Positions 1 to 13,681 of a stretch of DNA of 64,000 bases are shown in pieces; the stretch's first letter is position 1, and the number at the start of each line of letters is the position of its first letter. The notes under the pieces were generated by a model. It was given only the letters and a program-made list of their open reading frames with translations. It searched no databases and had not been told where the DNA came from. The stretch covers positions 1-64,000 of the forward strand of contig JASJFT010000117.1 in the NCBI GenBank assembly GCA_030770425.1. Reading direction: 5' to 3'. The translations under genes and the position numbers were made by a program. This DNA is from Darksidea phi (Eukaryota; Ascomycota; Dothideomycetes; Pleosporales; Lentitheciaceae).

Positions 1-391
1 GGATACTAGTATTATCGCGGGTAATTTTTATACTATAGGTAGTAGGTAGTAGTATTAGTACGCTAACTCCTCGCTATTACTATTAGTCTCCTAACGCTCT
101 ATAGTTTGGTATTATATATTATTTCTCGTCTAGTACCTTAATATTTAAAATATTATCTCGTCGTACTATATATAGCTCTATAGCTCTATTATTATATATA
201 AGGTATAGGTATAATACCTCTACTATATATAAACTCCTACTATATTTCGTACGAACCTTTTAAAGAGACTCCTACTATATAAATCTAAATTAAATAAGGT
301 ATAGATATAGTATCTTTACTATATATAAACTTCTATTATATTTTATATAAATCTTCTAAAAAGACTTCTACTATATAAATCTAAATTAAAT
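1..391. repeat. Repeat family X, copy A (truncated by window edge)
   Basis: This segment aligns by eye with 24,800-25,114 (copy B) and 43,007-43,318 (copy C). Copy B keeps many CA and TG words, copy A has lost them, copy C has lost even more C and G, so the three are graded RIP products of one sequence. Copy A ends with a tandem duplication of its last 96 bp (200-295 and 296-391). The repeat may be a long terminal repeat, because it is found alone in copy B, but the ends are not clearly TG...CA. Confidence 0.75.
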
Positions 392-2324
392 AAGACTATT
401 AATATCTACTTTTATTATAATAAAAAAGACTATATTAAAAATATATATCTTAAAAAGAAGAAAAATAATAAGTAATTTAGTAAAGTCTAGGATTAAGAGT
501 AAGCTATATAATAAATATCTTAGAATTAATAAGTAATATATATTTAATTTTAATACTCTTAATACTAGTAGACTTAGAATTAATATATATAATCTTAGTA
601 TAATCGTCTTTAGTTCTAGTATAATAACTAGAATACTAATAATAATCCCTTCTTTAATTATACTATAGATTAACTTTAGGGATATATTAGAACTAAAACT
701 TTTATACTTAAGATTAAAGCCCTCTATATTAATATACTAGTTAACTTAGTATTACCCTCTATAAGTATCTCTTATATTAATAACTTAAAAAATATATAAC
801 TTTTAGTTATTATTATAACTAAAGATTAAATAGAAAAGAATTATTAAACGAGTAATTATATTAAATTTAGACTATTTTAAGTAAAAAAGTTTCTATTTAA
901 CTTAAATCTATAAATAGTAAATTATTATTTATTTATACTTCTTTTCTACTTATATATACTACTATTAATATATAAAGTCTTATTAATAATAGATACTTAA
1001 CTATTATTTTTCTTAACTAAATCTTTACTTAGAAATATACTATTAATATTTATATTATATTCTTTCTAAAAAAGCTCTTACTAGTTAATAGTTATATTAG
1101 TAATATACTTATTTAATATACTATTCTATTTATATAGATTAGAAACTACTATAAAAACTACTTACTATATATTATTAATCTAGTTTAAAATACTTATTAT
1201 AGTATAGATATACTAGAATTAAAATAGAATATAAGTTATACTATAAAGGACTAATACTAAAATAAGTAAAGGCTATATATATCTAATATAGTAAAATCTA
1301 ATAAAAAAAAGTACTATAGTTATAAATATAATATATAATAGATATAAATAGTTATAAGTTAGTATTATAATAGTATCCTCTCTCTAAATAGCTATATATC
1401 TTAGATAGCTTTATAGAAAGAAAATTTATTAATACTAGTATCTTTTAAATCTATCTTAAAGTAGGTTTATTTAAATAGTTAATATAAAATTAGTAAATTA
1501 TACTCTTTTAGTCTTTTAGATTAGATATTAGCTACTAAGTAATAGAATAATATTTTTATTTAACTAAGTATATTAATTATTATAGATTCTTATTATTACG
1601 AAGTAAGGTATAAGCGTAGTATATATATTCGGATCTACTAAAGTAGAATATCCCTATTAGTTCTATAGGAGGTTAGCGTTATTATTATAATAGATTAGTA
1701 GTATTACTAAAATAGGTTAGTAGTATTACTATTTTCGGCTAGATAATATTTAAATATTTTATAGTTAATTATTTTATATTACTATAGTACTATATTTAAT
1801 TACGAAGACTATAGACTTCTTAGTTACTTCTTTAACTATACTCTATTAAAATCTACTATAGTACGCGAATAATTAATAGAGTAACTAATATCTAGACTAA
1901 TACTTTTTTTTATATAGATATTACTCTTTCTACTAAAAATCCTCCTATTAAGTACTAATATCTTTAATCTAATCTAATAGCCCCTTCTATACTTAATATA
2001 ATAAAGCTCTACTAGCTTTTTATAATTAATTTAAGAATAGTAGATAGAAGTACTAATATTTATTATACTACCTAACTAGATAAAAGAGAGCTCGAACTAA
2101 CTATAATAATAAATCTTCTATATAGAATAGTACCTTCTCTCTTCTATTAAAGTAGCTTAATCTTAATCTACTTTCTTAATTTCTATTACTAATACTAATA
2201 TCTAGCTTAAGTATTCTAAACGTATCCTTTATACTATAGATAGACTCTACTACTTAATTATTACTATTATCTTAATCGATCTTTTAAGTAAGTAATAATT
2301 CGTCTTCCTCTTAATTATTACGTT

Positions 2325-2480
2325 CTATTTAGTCTAATCTTCTATACGTTATACTACTTTTTAATAATTTATCTTTTTCTTAGTTATTATACTCTACTTA
2401 GTTAGATCTCCTATACGTTATACTATTTTCTAATAATTTATCTTTCTCTTAGTTATTATACTCTATTTAGTCTAATCTCT
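2325..2480. repeat. 69-bp tandem repeat, two copies and part of a third
   Basis: The word CTATACGTTATACTA occurs at 2,342 and again at 2,411, and the flanking bases repeat with it at a period of 69 bp (23 codons). The copies differ by a few transitions. It lies just before the readable part of the Helitron relic and may belong to its coding region. Confidence 0.6.
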
Positions 2481-2499
2481 AGTATATTATATTAATTTT

Positions 2500-5400
2500 A
2501 AGTAATAGCGTAGGTATTAGTTATAGTATTAGTCCTAATAAATCTATCCTTATTATTAATAACTTTAGGGAAGTCGAATCTTATATATATAACCTCCCTC
2601 CTATTCTACTTTAAATTAAATTTAATAAGAATAACTACTTAAATAACTAAATAATATTAGACTTAAATAAAGCTCTAATTAGTAAGTTTTATAAGGAGTT
2701 AGATAAAGAGTAGATATAGATATATACTATCTATAATCGTTACTAGTTTTAGATTAAAATATATAACTATAAATATCTAATATATTATAATAATAAAGTT
2801 AAGTATTCTAATAACTTTAATTAGATTCTACTTTATAAGGCTATAAATAGTATAGACTCTAGTCTATTATTAACTATTCTTTTACTTCTAATAGACGTAG
2901 AGGAGATACTAATAGTCTAAGTATATATCTTTATAAAAATTCGGTAGTATTATAGATTATAGTAGAAGTATAAGGGTTATATCTACTATTTTACTATAAA
3001 TATTAGTTAAATATTTTATAAACTTCCTCTTTTATCTTTTAAATTAGATATTATTATTCTTAAACTACCTTAATTAGATAATAATAATAGGGATATAATT
3101 AATTATTAGTTTAAAAAGAACTTTAAGATATACTAATTAGTTATACTTTAATAATTATTCTTTTTAAAGTATAATTACTCTAGTTACTATAATATCGAAA
3201 TTAATTATAATACTATTTAATAGCTTTTTATAGACGCGTTTATTAATAATTAATTTATTAAGATTAAGTATAATAATAGATTATACTTAGTACTAAGTAC
3301 TAAGTCTAATATATAAGTAGATCGTTCTAGTCTATTTTATACTTTTATAGGTATTCTACTTATATAAGCTATATCTATTCTATTTAAAAATATAGCTAAT
3401 ATCTTATCTAATACTAGTAGTACTTTTATAGTATTCTCTTCTCTATTAACTAATTCTAGTAGATTATATATAAGTTAATCTATACTAAAGAAGTCTATTA
3501 ATAACGTAGAGTCTAACTATAGTAGTCTAGATCTTACTAGCTTAGATAATAAAGATATAGGAATAGATATATTAGTTATATCTAATTTTCTTCTAGATAT
3601 AAAGAAATTTAAGACTCTCTACTAGTAAATATAGAGTTAAAGAGAAGTTATATATTTTACTATAGGTTCTATTTATTAAACGTCTATTATAAAGTTTAAT
3701 AGTTAGAAGTCTCTTCTTAGTCTTATCTTTCCTATTCTCTATTTAACTAGTACTATTAATTTTATACGACCTTAATAGTATATAATAAACTATCTTATAT
3801 ATATTTATTATATTATATACTATAAAAATAAATAATTTATATACTACTCTTAGTTTTAATTTATTATATTTAATACTCTTTTATAGAGGTAGACTATAGC
3901 TAAGACTAGTTTCTTTATTAATTATATAATAGATATTAATCCTATTACTACGAAGGATATTAGAATCGTATTTAATAGCTTTAATAATAGTCTATAACTA
4001 ATTAATTCTATTATTTATTATTTTACTACGATTTAGAGATCTTATATATATTAAATATAGAAGGGTAAAAATCTTAAGATTATAGTATATTCTATCTTAA
4101 CTCTCTCTAGATTAGAGACTAATACTAAGACTAATATTAATTATATTATAGGTTTACTAGCTATTCTTTTTATATCTCTTTATTATATACTTTACTATAG
4201 ATTATTATTAATATAATCTACTATAATTTATACCTTAATTTAAAGAGTAGAAAACTACTACTTTTATATAATATATATAACTCGTCTAAGACTTTATCTA
4301 GAACTATTCTTATATTATATTATACTAATTCTATTAATAATTTAAGCTATTTAAAAAATATATTATTAAGTTAAAGTTTAAGATTATTAATTTATAAGAT
4401 TAATATAAGTAATAAGGATATAGGAGTACTTATAATTATAGTCTTTATTTCTATTACTATACTCCTAGTCTAGACTATAAGTTAGATAGCTAGAGTATAA
4501 AGTTTTTAAAAAACTAATTTACTTAATATTAGATATATTATATTAGTACTATCTATTTTAAACTAAATACTTAGAATATACTAGAAAACGAATTACTATT
4601 ATTATTACTATTTAAATAGATAATATTTAACTTTAGAAAGCTAGTCTCTATTTTTACTTACTACTATCTCTATTATTATTAAAATTTATATTATAAAAAG
4701 AAAAATAAGGTAACTAAATAGAAGGTTTATTACTTTAATATACTATAGCTACTTAACTTAGGTCTATAATTTAAAAAGATCTTAGAAAAGATCTATCTTT
4801 ATCTTTAACTTTATTAAAATTATTCCTAGCTTAATATATATAACTAGATTATAGCTCTTAGCTAATATATAAATATAAATATCTAGCTTTATACTAGTAC
4901 TATTAGAGTAATAAAGTATATAGAAATTTATACTATAAAGAGAAAAATATTAACTTTATTATATAAAGAGATAGTAGTTTAAATTTTTCTTTATTTAAAT
5001 AATAAAAATATACTCTTCTCTTTTACTTCTAAGCTCCTAAATAGGTTTACTAACTAGTAAAATTATAATACTTAGAAAGTCTATTATATTTTCTTTAACT
5101 TATCCTTAGTTTATTACTCTTAAGTAGTAATTAATATTAATTATTACCCTAAGATAGAGTATCTAATTACTTTTATCTTTTAAAATTAGTAATAAGAGGT
5201 GTCTAATACTCCCGAAGATAATAACGATAACTAAGTTCCTTTTTAGTAAGATTAATTACTCTTTACTAAATATAAAGAGCGACTAGCTATATTTAAAGGG
5301 GTTAATTATCTTAACTTTCTTCTTTATTATATTTATTATTTATCTTTTAAGTACTAAGCTTAAGTAAAGCTATATATCTTAAAGTATTATCCTTTTTATT

Positions 5401-7200
5401 TACTTATAGTATATACTAAAGACTTTACTCGTATTATATTAATACTTTATTATTCTTTTTATTTAATTAAGGATATTAAGTATATTAATAATAAGAATTT
5501 TACTATTTATATAAAAGTCTATTATAAGTATAAAGCTTTATATATATATATTTCTAGTACTTATTATAGATCTATAGAATTAGAGACTAAAGAAGAGAAT
5601 TCTAAGTAGAAAAATATAGATTTAAAGAATAACTTTTCTTTTAATAAGCTTATAGTAAGGTATCTAGATTTATAAAAATTTATTATAAATAATAATAATA
5701 TTAAAGACTAGTTTATTAATTAAGTAAAAGACTAGAATAATTCTATTTATAAAGATATATACGGACTCGACCTATTATATTATTAAAAGAATTAAAAGTA
5801 TCTCTATTCTATTAATTAGGTTATCTAGACTAATACCTTATCTAATATCCTTTAGTCTAAGTAGCGGCTATTATACGATATATTAGTAAATTATAATATA
5901 GCTTTTTAATAGAGTAGTTCTTTTTTTTAACTCCTTATTAACTTAGATAGTATAGGTAGTACTAATAAGATATATATAATAGAGATAATATTAACTATCT
6001 TAATAGAGATTATAGAGGTTCTTAGTAAGGGACTTCCTATTACTTATTATATACTAACTAGTATAGTAGTCTTCCTTATATTAGAAAGAATAATTAATTT
6101 TATATTCTAAATTCTAATCTAACTATAAGATAGTAATCTCTTTCTATTAATACCTATTACTCTTTAGTAAATTTAGATATTATTTAAGAATATCTAATAT
6201 ATTATTATTAATAAGATATTTATAGTTAGTTTAAGTATTCTCTTTTAAATATATATATAATATTATAAGATTTAACTAAGATAATAGTTACTTTCTTTTA
6301 CTAGAGTAAATATTATATTAGCTAAAGACTTTTATTAACTCCTATTAGTCGTATATAAGTTATTATTTAATAACTTTTATACTCTAAATCTTACTAATAC
6401 TAAGAGTTAAGCTTTTTATCTTAAATTTTACTATATAATTATCTTAGATATTATTATATAGTAATAAGGTAATATATAAATAGCTTTTTAAGAAGCTCTT
6501 ATATATATTTATATTAAAGAGCTAAGATAAGCTAACTAGATACTACTTATAATTTAATATTATATAGTACTTTTCTTAGCTAAATAAGATTTCTTTAGTA
6601 GTACTATATAAATCTATACTAAGAGGTATAAAATTAGCTAGATTAATTATTATTATATATAGGATTTAGGCTAACTAGTAGTTATAATAAAGATATTTTA
6701 TAAGAATCTATAAGTAGCTATAGTACTTTTAAAAGATAGTAGTAATCTTTCTAGTAAGCTTCCCCTTTATATTAGTAGGTAGATAATACTTCTTAAAAAT
6801 ATCTAGATAGAGAGAGACTTAGTAAATAGTACTACTAGAATTATTATTAATATTATTTAGGGTATAAACGTCGATAATTATAAGAATATAATACCTCTTA
6901 TAATTCTAGTCGTATTTAATAGATATATAAATTTTAGACTTTATTTAATTAATAATAGTTAAATTATAGTATTAGTCTTTACTATTAGTAAAGAGTTTAT
7001 ACTAGACTAGGTAATTTATACTTAGATTTAATTTTCTCTAGTATCTATTTAGACTATTATAGTTTATAAGTTTTAGAACCTAAGTTTAGAAAAGATAATA
7101 ATCTATATTAGTAGGAATTAGAATTATACTTTTAGATTAATATATATTATACTTTTATAAGTAAAGATATTAGAGGGTATAATATTAAAGAATAGTTTTT
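2500..7200 (+). mobile_element. Helitron relic (RIP-destroyed, helicase-type protein)
   Basis: Reading through the stops on the plus strand gives segments typical of Helitron proteins. Around 2,880-3,060 there is a VEEILIV-like block followed by KYKGYIYYF and FYKLPLL, resembling the domain that precedes the Rep region in many eukaryotic Helitrons (DUF6570-like). At 5,955-5,972 the helicase Walker A stands as G-S-T-N-K-I in place of the expected G-G-T-G-K-T/S. Around 7,060-7,190 a block reading VYKF-NLSLEKIIIYIS, then LIYIILLQVKILEGI, matches the late helicase motifs (HKSQGLTLEKVV... and ALSRVKTLEGI types). The RepHUH motif and the hairpin terminus were not located, so the ends are approximate. 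Confidence 0.6.
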
Positions 7201-9229
7201 CTTTTTAGTATTTAAAGTAGCTAAAAAGTAAGATATACGCGTATAAAAAGGTAGATAAGATTAAAAAGAATTAATAATATATTTATATTAAGAATACTCT
7301 ATTTTAGTTTATAAATATAAACTTTATTATTAACTAGATTAATATTTATATTAATACTATATCTATATATCTTTAAATATAATATTATTATACTTTAATA
7401 ATTACTTATAGTCTAATACCTAGACTAATACTAGATTATATTCTATTTAGATCTCTACTATATAGATATTACTATCTTTATCTACTTATATATCCTACTC
7501 CTCTTCGTCTAGAAGTATAATCTATAGTATTATATCTTATAGGATATAATTAGTAGTATTATAAATTATAAAAAGAATTAACTTAGCTATTAATAACTTA
7601 TAATCCCTTATATAGAATTTTAAACATATAGAAGTAAAAGTACTTTTAAAGGGTTCTAGTAGTTTAAGTACCTTTCTATCTCTTATTAACTTAATTTTAT
7701 AGCTTAGAAACTTCCTATAACCTTAGTATAGGAAAATAAAAGCTAAAATAGTATACTTTATACGTAAAAATAGTATCTAGAATAGTAGAAGTAGAAGGTT
7801 AGTCTTCTTATTAATAGTTATTCCCTTCTTATAGCTATAATAAGTAGCTATCTCTTTAATAACTAATAGCTATAGTTATTAGTAAGGCTAGACTAATACT
7901 AAGATTAATATCTTACTTATTTATAGTAGTTATAAGCGTACTACTAGTAGAGCTATAGTCTATTTTTAGAAATAAAACCGTATTACGTAGTAAGAAAACT
8001 ATACTTTAAAGTAGACTTTATACTATAATTATTATTAATATTATTATATTAGTAATATATTCTAAAAAAAACTTACGTTCTTTAATATAGAATTACTAAC
8101 TATATTATAAAAAGGGAATTATAATATATTTTTATATATCTATAAGATATTAGTATTAGTATTAGCTTATTTAATATAATATATAGAACTTATAGTAAGA
8201 AAGAGTTAATTAATACTAAATTAGATACTATTTATATATACCTATTAGGTATTAATATAGATATTAATTTATTAAGTAGATAAACTTATATTAAAAGTTC
8301 TAGGTAATATATATAGAATATATATTATAAAGATTCTAGTCTTAAGAGTAATAATTTTCTAATATACTTTAATAATAGTTAATTACTAAAATCCTTATAA
8401 AAACCACTAGTAGCTAAGTTATAAAATAGTCGATATATTCTAATTAAATTAGTAGAAATACTTAATTACCTCTTTAGATAAATTATTATCTAAGTTACTA
8501 AAGATATAGTTTTAGTTATTATTATCTTTATTAACTAGTATAGAGGACGAGTTTAGAAGAGCTTTATTATCTCTATAGGTACGTAGCTCTTTTACTATAC
8601 TATAGATAAATATAGATAGTATATACTTATTATTAAACTAAAATATAATATCTTAGTAGTTATAATAGACTTTTTATATTTATATATTAATATCTTTAGA
8701 CTAGATACGAGTTATAGTTTATTATATAAAATATAATCCTATATTAAATTTATAAATAGTTAGTATAAATTAATATTAAGACTAATATCTTACTTACTAC
8801 TATATAATAACGATATTTTTAAACTATAAATATAGTTAGCTTTTAATTTTCTCTTTCTTAAATAGACTTGATATTTTATTAATAATATAGGTAACTAATA
8901 GTTAGAATTTTTTCTATATAGTTATATAGTACTTATTAGTTATATTCTTATCTTTAATTAACTAAAATTATTTACTTATAACTTTATTACGTACTTATAG
9001 ATTCTTTTTAGTATTCTTATTTAGAAAGTATTTAATATTAGCTTTATACTTCTTTTAATTAGCTATAGTAAAGGGTATTAATTTTAGTATTAGTTTAGTA
9101 ACTAATAATATATAATCGTAAAAGGCTAATATTAGATATAGTAGTAGTATATATTATTATTAAAGTTTAAAAATAAAAATTTAGAATTATTTACTTATAG
9201 CTATATTTATACTAGCTAGTAGTAAAGCC

Positions 9230-9750
9230 TATAATAAGACTATTTAGTAATTATAATAAGTAGTAAATACTACTAGTAAGTTTCTATAATTTTTAATAGT
9301 TATTATATCTCTATCTATAGTATTATTATATTTAAATTTTTTACTAAATTATAATTAAAATAAGATTTTACCTAAAGATCTAATACTATAACTAATACTA
9401 CGATCTTCTTCTACGATTTAAAATATTAGCTAGTAGAATTTTAACTTTACTTTTAAGAGTTTTAGTTCTTTTACTTCTACTACTAGCTAATAGCTAGTTA
9501 TATAATTATAGTAAGTAGTAAATATTATTAGTAAGTTTTTATAATTTTTAATAACTACTATATCTTTATCTATAGTACTATTATATTAGAATTTTTTACT
9601 AAATTATAATTAAAATAAGATTTTATATAAGGGTTTAATATTATAATTAATATCGTAATCTTCTTCTATAAATTAAAATACTAGCTAATAGAATTTTAAC
9701 TTTACTTTTAAGAACTTTAGTTCTTTTATTTTACTTTTAACTTTTACTAT
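9230..9750. repeat. 255-bp tandem duplication
   Basis: The sequence starting TAAGTAGTAAATA at 9,257 returns at 9,512, and the following 240 bp match with scattered transitions. A period of 255 bp is 85 codons, so this may have been a duplicated coding segment before RIP. No protein family is recognisable. Confidence 0.65.
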
Positions 9751-9899
9751 TAGTCTATTATTAGTTATATAATATTATATTATTTTACTTTATATATATA
9801 TCTACCTAGCTCCTACTTTTATAAATCTTTTATTACTTTTCTACTAGATTATTAAGAACTTATTATTATAGTTACGGGTAAACCGCTCTCTAAGACTAT

Positions 9900-11120
9900 T
9901 AAGAGTAAGATATTAATCTTAGTATTAGTTATCTACTAACTTTTTATAGTAAGAATAATATTAGTAAGTTCTAAGTTATTTAAGCTTTAACTATATATAA
10001 ATAATTCCTTTATCGATAGTTAGGACTATAGTATAGATTCTTCTAACTTACTATTATTTATTAAAGTAGATCCCTCTAATCTATTACTATCTATTAGAGT
10101 AGACGTTATTAATCTACTTCTATCTACTAGACTAGATATTATTAATCTATCTATTTTACTACTAGTTACTCTTACTAAGTATATAGGTAAGTATTAGTCT
10201 TAGTATTAGTTCTCTACTAATTTTAGTAGTAATATATACTATAAGGGTTATTAATAGTAATATTCTAATTCTTATCTTACTTAGTAAATAATCTAGTTCT
10301 ACTAAACTAAGCGAATAATCTAATCCTACTAAACTAGTATAGTTCTCTTAGGCTAGTTAGAACCTTAATACTTATAAAAGTAATAAATAATTTTTTAATA
10401 TTCTATTTTAGTAGACTACGAGTAAGATATTAGTCTTAGTATTAGTTCTTTACTAACTTTAGTAGGGAGGACCGTTTAGAAAGAAGAGAATAGTACTTAT
10501 TTTAATAATAGTAGATAATCTTCTAGCGCCGGCGCTTTAATAACTATTAAGTAGACTTTAAGTAAGATATTAATCTTAGTATTAGTTCTTTACTAACTTT
10601 AGTAGGAAGAATCGATAATTAAGAAGAGAATAGTATAGTTTATTTATTATAGTAATAGATATAATATATTAATCTAAATAACTAATAATTTATTTCTACT
10701 AATACCTTTATAAATACTATATATACTTCGAGTAAGATATTAGTCTTAGTATTAATTCTTTACTAACTTTAGTAGGGAGAACTAATAACTAAAAAGAGAA
10801 TAGTACTTATTCTAATAATAGCGAATAATTATCTCGTATAGAGTCTTTAATAATAGTTAAATATACTTTAAATAAGATATTAGTCTTAATATTAGTTCTT
10901 TACTAACTTTAGTAGGGTAGATTAAAGATAAAGAATAAGATAGTACCTCTTTAAATCTTATCTAAGAGTCTAATCTTCTTAATATATTTAAGAGTAATTA
11001 CGAATCTAATAGTACCTTTAAGATTACTAGAATAAATATAATATAATAATCTATTATCTCTATAAGTAAGGTATTAGTCTTAATATTAGTCCTTTATTAA
11101 TTTTAATAAGGGTAAGTAAT
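9900..11120. repeat. Degenerate array, about seven copies with a 50-bp core
   Basis: A core beginning AGTAAGATATTAGTCTTAG and ending near AACTTTAGTAGGG occurs at about 9,904, 10,182, 10,419, 10,561, 10,731, 10,870 and 11,063. Spacing is 140-280 bp, and the sequence between cores is much less conserved, though AGAAGAGAATAGTA recurs after several cores. All copies are RIP-saturated. It could be a coding repeat or a satellite-like array; I cannot tell which. Confidence 0.65.
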
Positions 11121-11841
11121 AAGTAGTCGTATAAAAGGTTTACTACTATTAATAAGTCTATTATTATAAAGTAGCTATATAATAAACTACTTAAGAAGCT
11201 ATATAAAAGTACTAAGAAAGTTAATAAAGTCTTTACTAGTAATAAGTAATCTAATAAAGATACTTAGTCTAAGTATAAAAAGTATAACTATACTTTTAAT
11301 TATATTAGAGCCTCTATTTTTTATAATATTAGTAATAAGTCCTATTAGAGTCGATTATATAGTAGTAAGTATTAGTTACTTTTATATCTTATCTATTAAT
11401 ATTAATTTAATATATAGTAAGGACTCTTTAAGAGATTTAGTACTTTTAAAAGATTATTAATTTTATTATTTTTTATATAGTACTTAGTTATCTTATATAT
11501 AAGATTACTAGAAATATAAAAGATAGTAATAACTTATAATTTTAGACTAGAGCTTTTAACGTCCTTTATACTACTATTAAAACTTATCTTATTACTATTT
11601 TAGAAGATATAGTTATAATATAATATTAGTTCTAATATTAGATTAACTTTTCTATAGCTATAAATCTTATAGCTATTTATACTAAGTATATAATTATTAT
11701 ATAAAAAGATATTCGTTCTACTTTTTAAGTTATATCTACTCTTAGATAGTAGTTTAAGCCGGTTAATATATATTAGAAGGAAGTAATAAATAAGTAGATT
11801 TAGGCGTTTAAGACTATAAGATATAGACTAATTTAGCTATT

Positions 11842-11993
11842 AGTCTATATAGATTATATTTTATTCCTTAGATATTAGTTTAGATATTAGCTAACTAGGG
11901 CTATAGATTATAGAATAAGTCTATATAGATTATATTTAGTTCCTTAAATATTAATCTAGGTATTAGCTAACTAGGGCTATAGATTATAGAATA
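11842..11993. repeat. 76-bp tandem duplication
   Basis: The stretch starting AGTCTATATAGATTATATT at 11,842 recurs at 11,918 with the downstream words GCTAACTAGGGCTATAG shared. Two copies only; differences are mostly C/T and G/A. Confidence 0.65.
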
Positions 11994-12729
11994 GGTATTT
12001 AACGCTATATAATAGTTAATAGCTAGTAATCTAAAGCTTTTATTATAAAATACTTACCTCGTAGCTTATATATTTATTATTTAACCTTAAATATTAGACT
12101 TATATCTAAATTAATTTCCTTTAATTTATAATTAACTCGTTCTATATTCTAATTCTTATTTATAAGATTAGGTAATTTTAATAATTTAGTAAGAATTCGA
12201 ATTTCTATTATTTAATTAGTTTTTCTATTTTATCTTCTTATTCGAGTATTCTTTTTTTAAGATATTAGAACTTAGCTTTATTTATTATATTTTATTCTAG
12301 AAGTTCTTAGAAGAGGTATTTTAATTAAAGTAATAAGTTATAGAATACTAGAAATATTTTTATAATTATTAGAAATTCTAGAATATATATTCGATTATAA
12401 ACTTTTAGAACTTTAAATAAATCTACTATCTTATTATCTTCTTTTTTTATTAGTTTATTTATTTTTATATTTTTTATATCTATAAAGATCTTATCTTCTA
12501 AGAAGAACTATTTATAGTCTATTTTTTACTTTATTATTAAAAGTATTATTTTTATTTAATTAGTTCTTTAGTATTCTACTTAGTATATCTAGTTATATAG
12601 CTTTTAAGTCTAGTTAATAAATAATCCTAAAATTAAATTATAATAGAAACTTTAATTAGTAAATCTAGTATTATAATAGTATCTTTATAGTTATAAAGTA
12701 TTCTAGATTCTTATAGTTAATTAGATATA

Positions 12730-13140
12730 AGAAGATACTAAAGCTAGACTATTCTAATATTCTAAGAATAGTATAGAATCTAGGTATACTCTATTATAAA
12801 TATAAATAAATAGAGAAAATAGAGAAGATATAGATATAAGTACTAGCTAAATATAAGAAAATACTAGAACTAGATTATTCTAATACTTTAAGAATAGTAT
12901 AGAATCTAAATATACTCTAATAGTAGTATAGAATCTAGATATACTCTATTATAGATACGAATAAATAGATAAGATAAAGAAGATATAAATATAAGTACTA
13001 GTTAAATATAAGAAGATACTAGAGCTAAACTATTCTAATACTTTAAGAATAGTATATAATCTAGATATACTCTATTATAAACGTAGATAGATAGATAGAA
13101 TAGAGAAGATATTAAAACGAGTACTAGCTAGATATAAGAA
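12730..13140. repeat. Tandem repeat, three copies of about 125-155 bp
   Basis: A unit containing CTATTCTAATA, TTAAGAATAGTATAGAATC, ATACTCTATTATA and AGAGAAGATAT repeats three times from about 12,730, 12,854 and 13,011. The middle copy carries an extra internal duplication of about 30 bp. The remaining bases up to 13,605 show nothing identifiable. Confidence 0.6.
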
Positions 13141-13633
13141 GACCTTAGTACTATATTATCTAAATATATTATAGGTACTCTTTAATCTTAGTATATACTA
13201 TATAGGGTAGAATCGAATTAATAAAGTAGAAGGAATATTAAAGTATATACTTATAGAATATTAGTAATTTTAAAAAGGCTATAAAAAGAAGATATACGAT
13301 ATTTAGTATATACTAAAAGAGATATATAAATAATATAACTACTTAGATAAAGCTAAAGTTACTTTTATAGAAATAAAAGCTAGGTATAAGAACTTACTTA
13401 GACCTAAGAACTTAAAAATTATAAATATAGTAGCTTAACTAGATCGTATCTAAGAGAAAAAGTAATAAATAAGGTAGAATAGTATATTTTCTAGTCTTAT
13501 TAATAACCGGCTTTTATAGAGTAACCGCGTTTAGTAGAAGGATATCTTTATTTTAATACGGTCGTTTAGCTATATAAATAAGGCTATAAGCGTTACTTTA
13601 TATTTATTAAATTGGTTTTACCACTAGACCGCC

Positions 13634-13681
13634 ACTAGTAGTAGGGAGGATAGCCGACCCGTACCAGCCAGGACCTTGGTG
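13634..13681 (+). repeat. Boundary repeat, copy 1 (partner at 23,696)
   Basis: The segment with TAGTAGGGAGGA, GCCGACCCG and GGACC-TTG-TGA matches 23,696-23,739 over about 45 bp with a few differences and small gaps. This copy lies exactly where the RIP block gives way to normal DNA, so it may be the end of an element or an old breakpoint. Confidence 0.5.

Larger units (their letters stand above)
1..13605. other. RIP-mutated AT-rich block, left
   Basis: CA and TG dinucleotides are almost absent on this whole stretch while TA is everywhere and CG survives in places. That is the outcome expected when RIP converts CpA to TpA on both strands of repeated DNA. Only isolated TG or CA survive (for example near 5,200 and 8,868). 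No open reading frame of useful length remains. The right edge is abrupt: from about 13,613 normal TGG, CCA and CAG words appear within a few tens of bases. Relics that can still be read inside it are listed separately. Confidence 0.93.

Noticed and set aside
1..13605. Mitochondrial insertion or centromeric AT-rich DNA as the reason for the AT bias
   Set aside because: Loss is specific to CA and TG while CG survives, and transposon proteins can be read in it; that is a RIP signature, not a mitochondrial or simple AT-rich composition.
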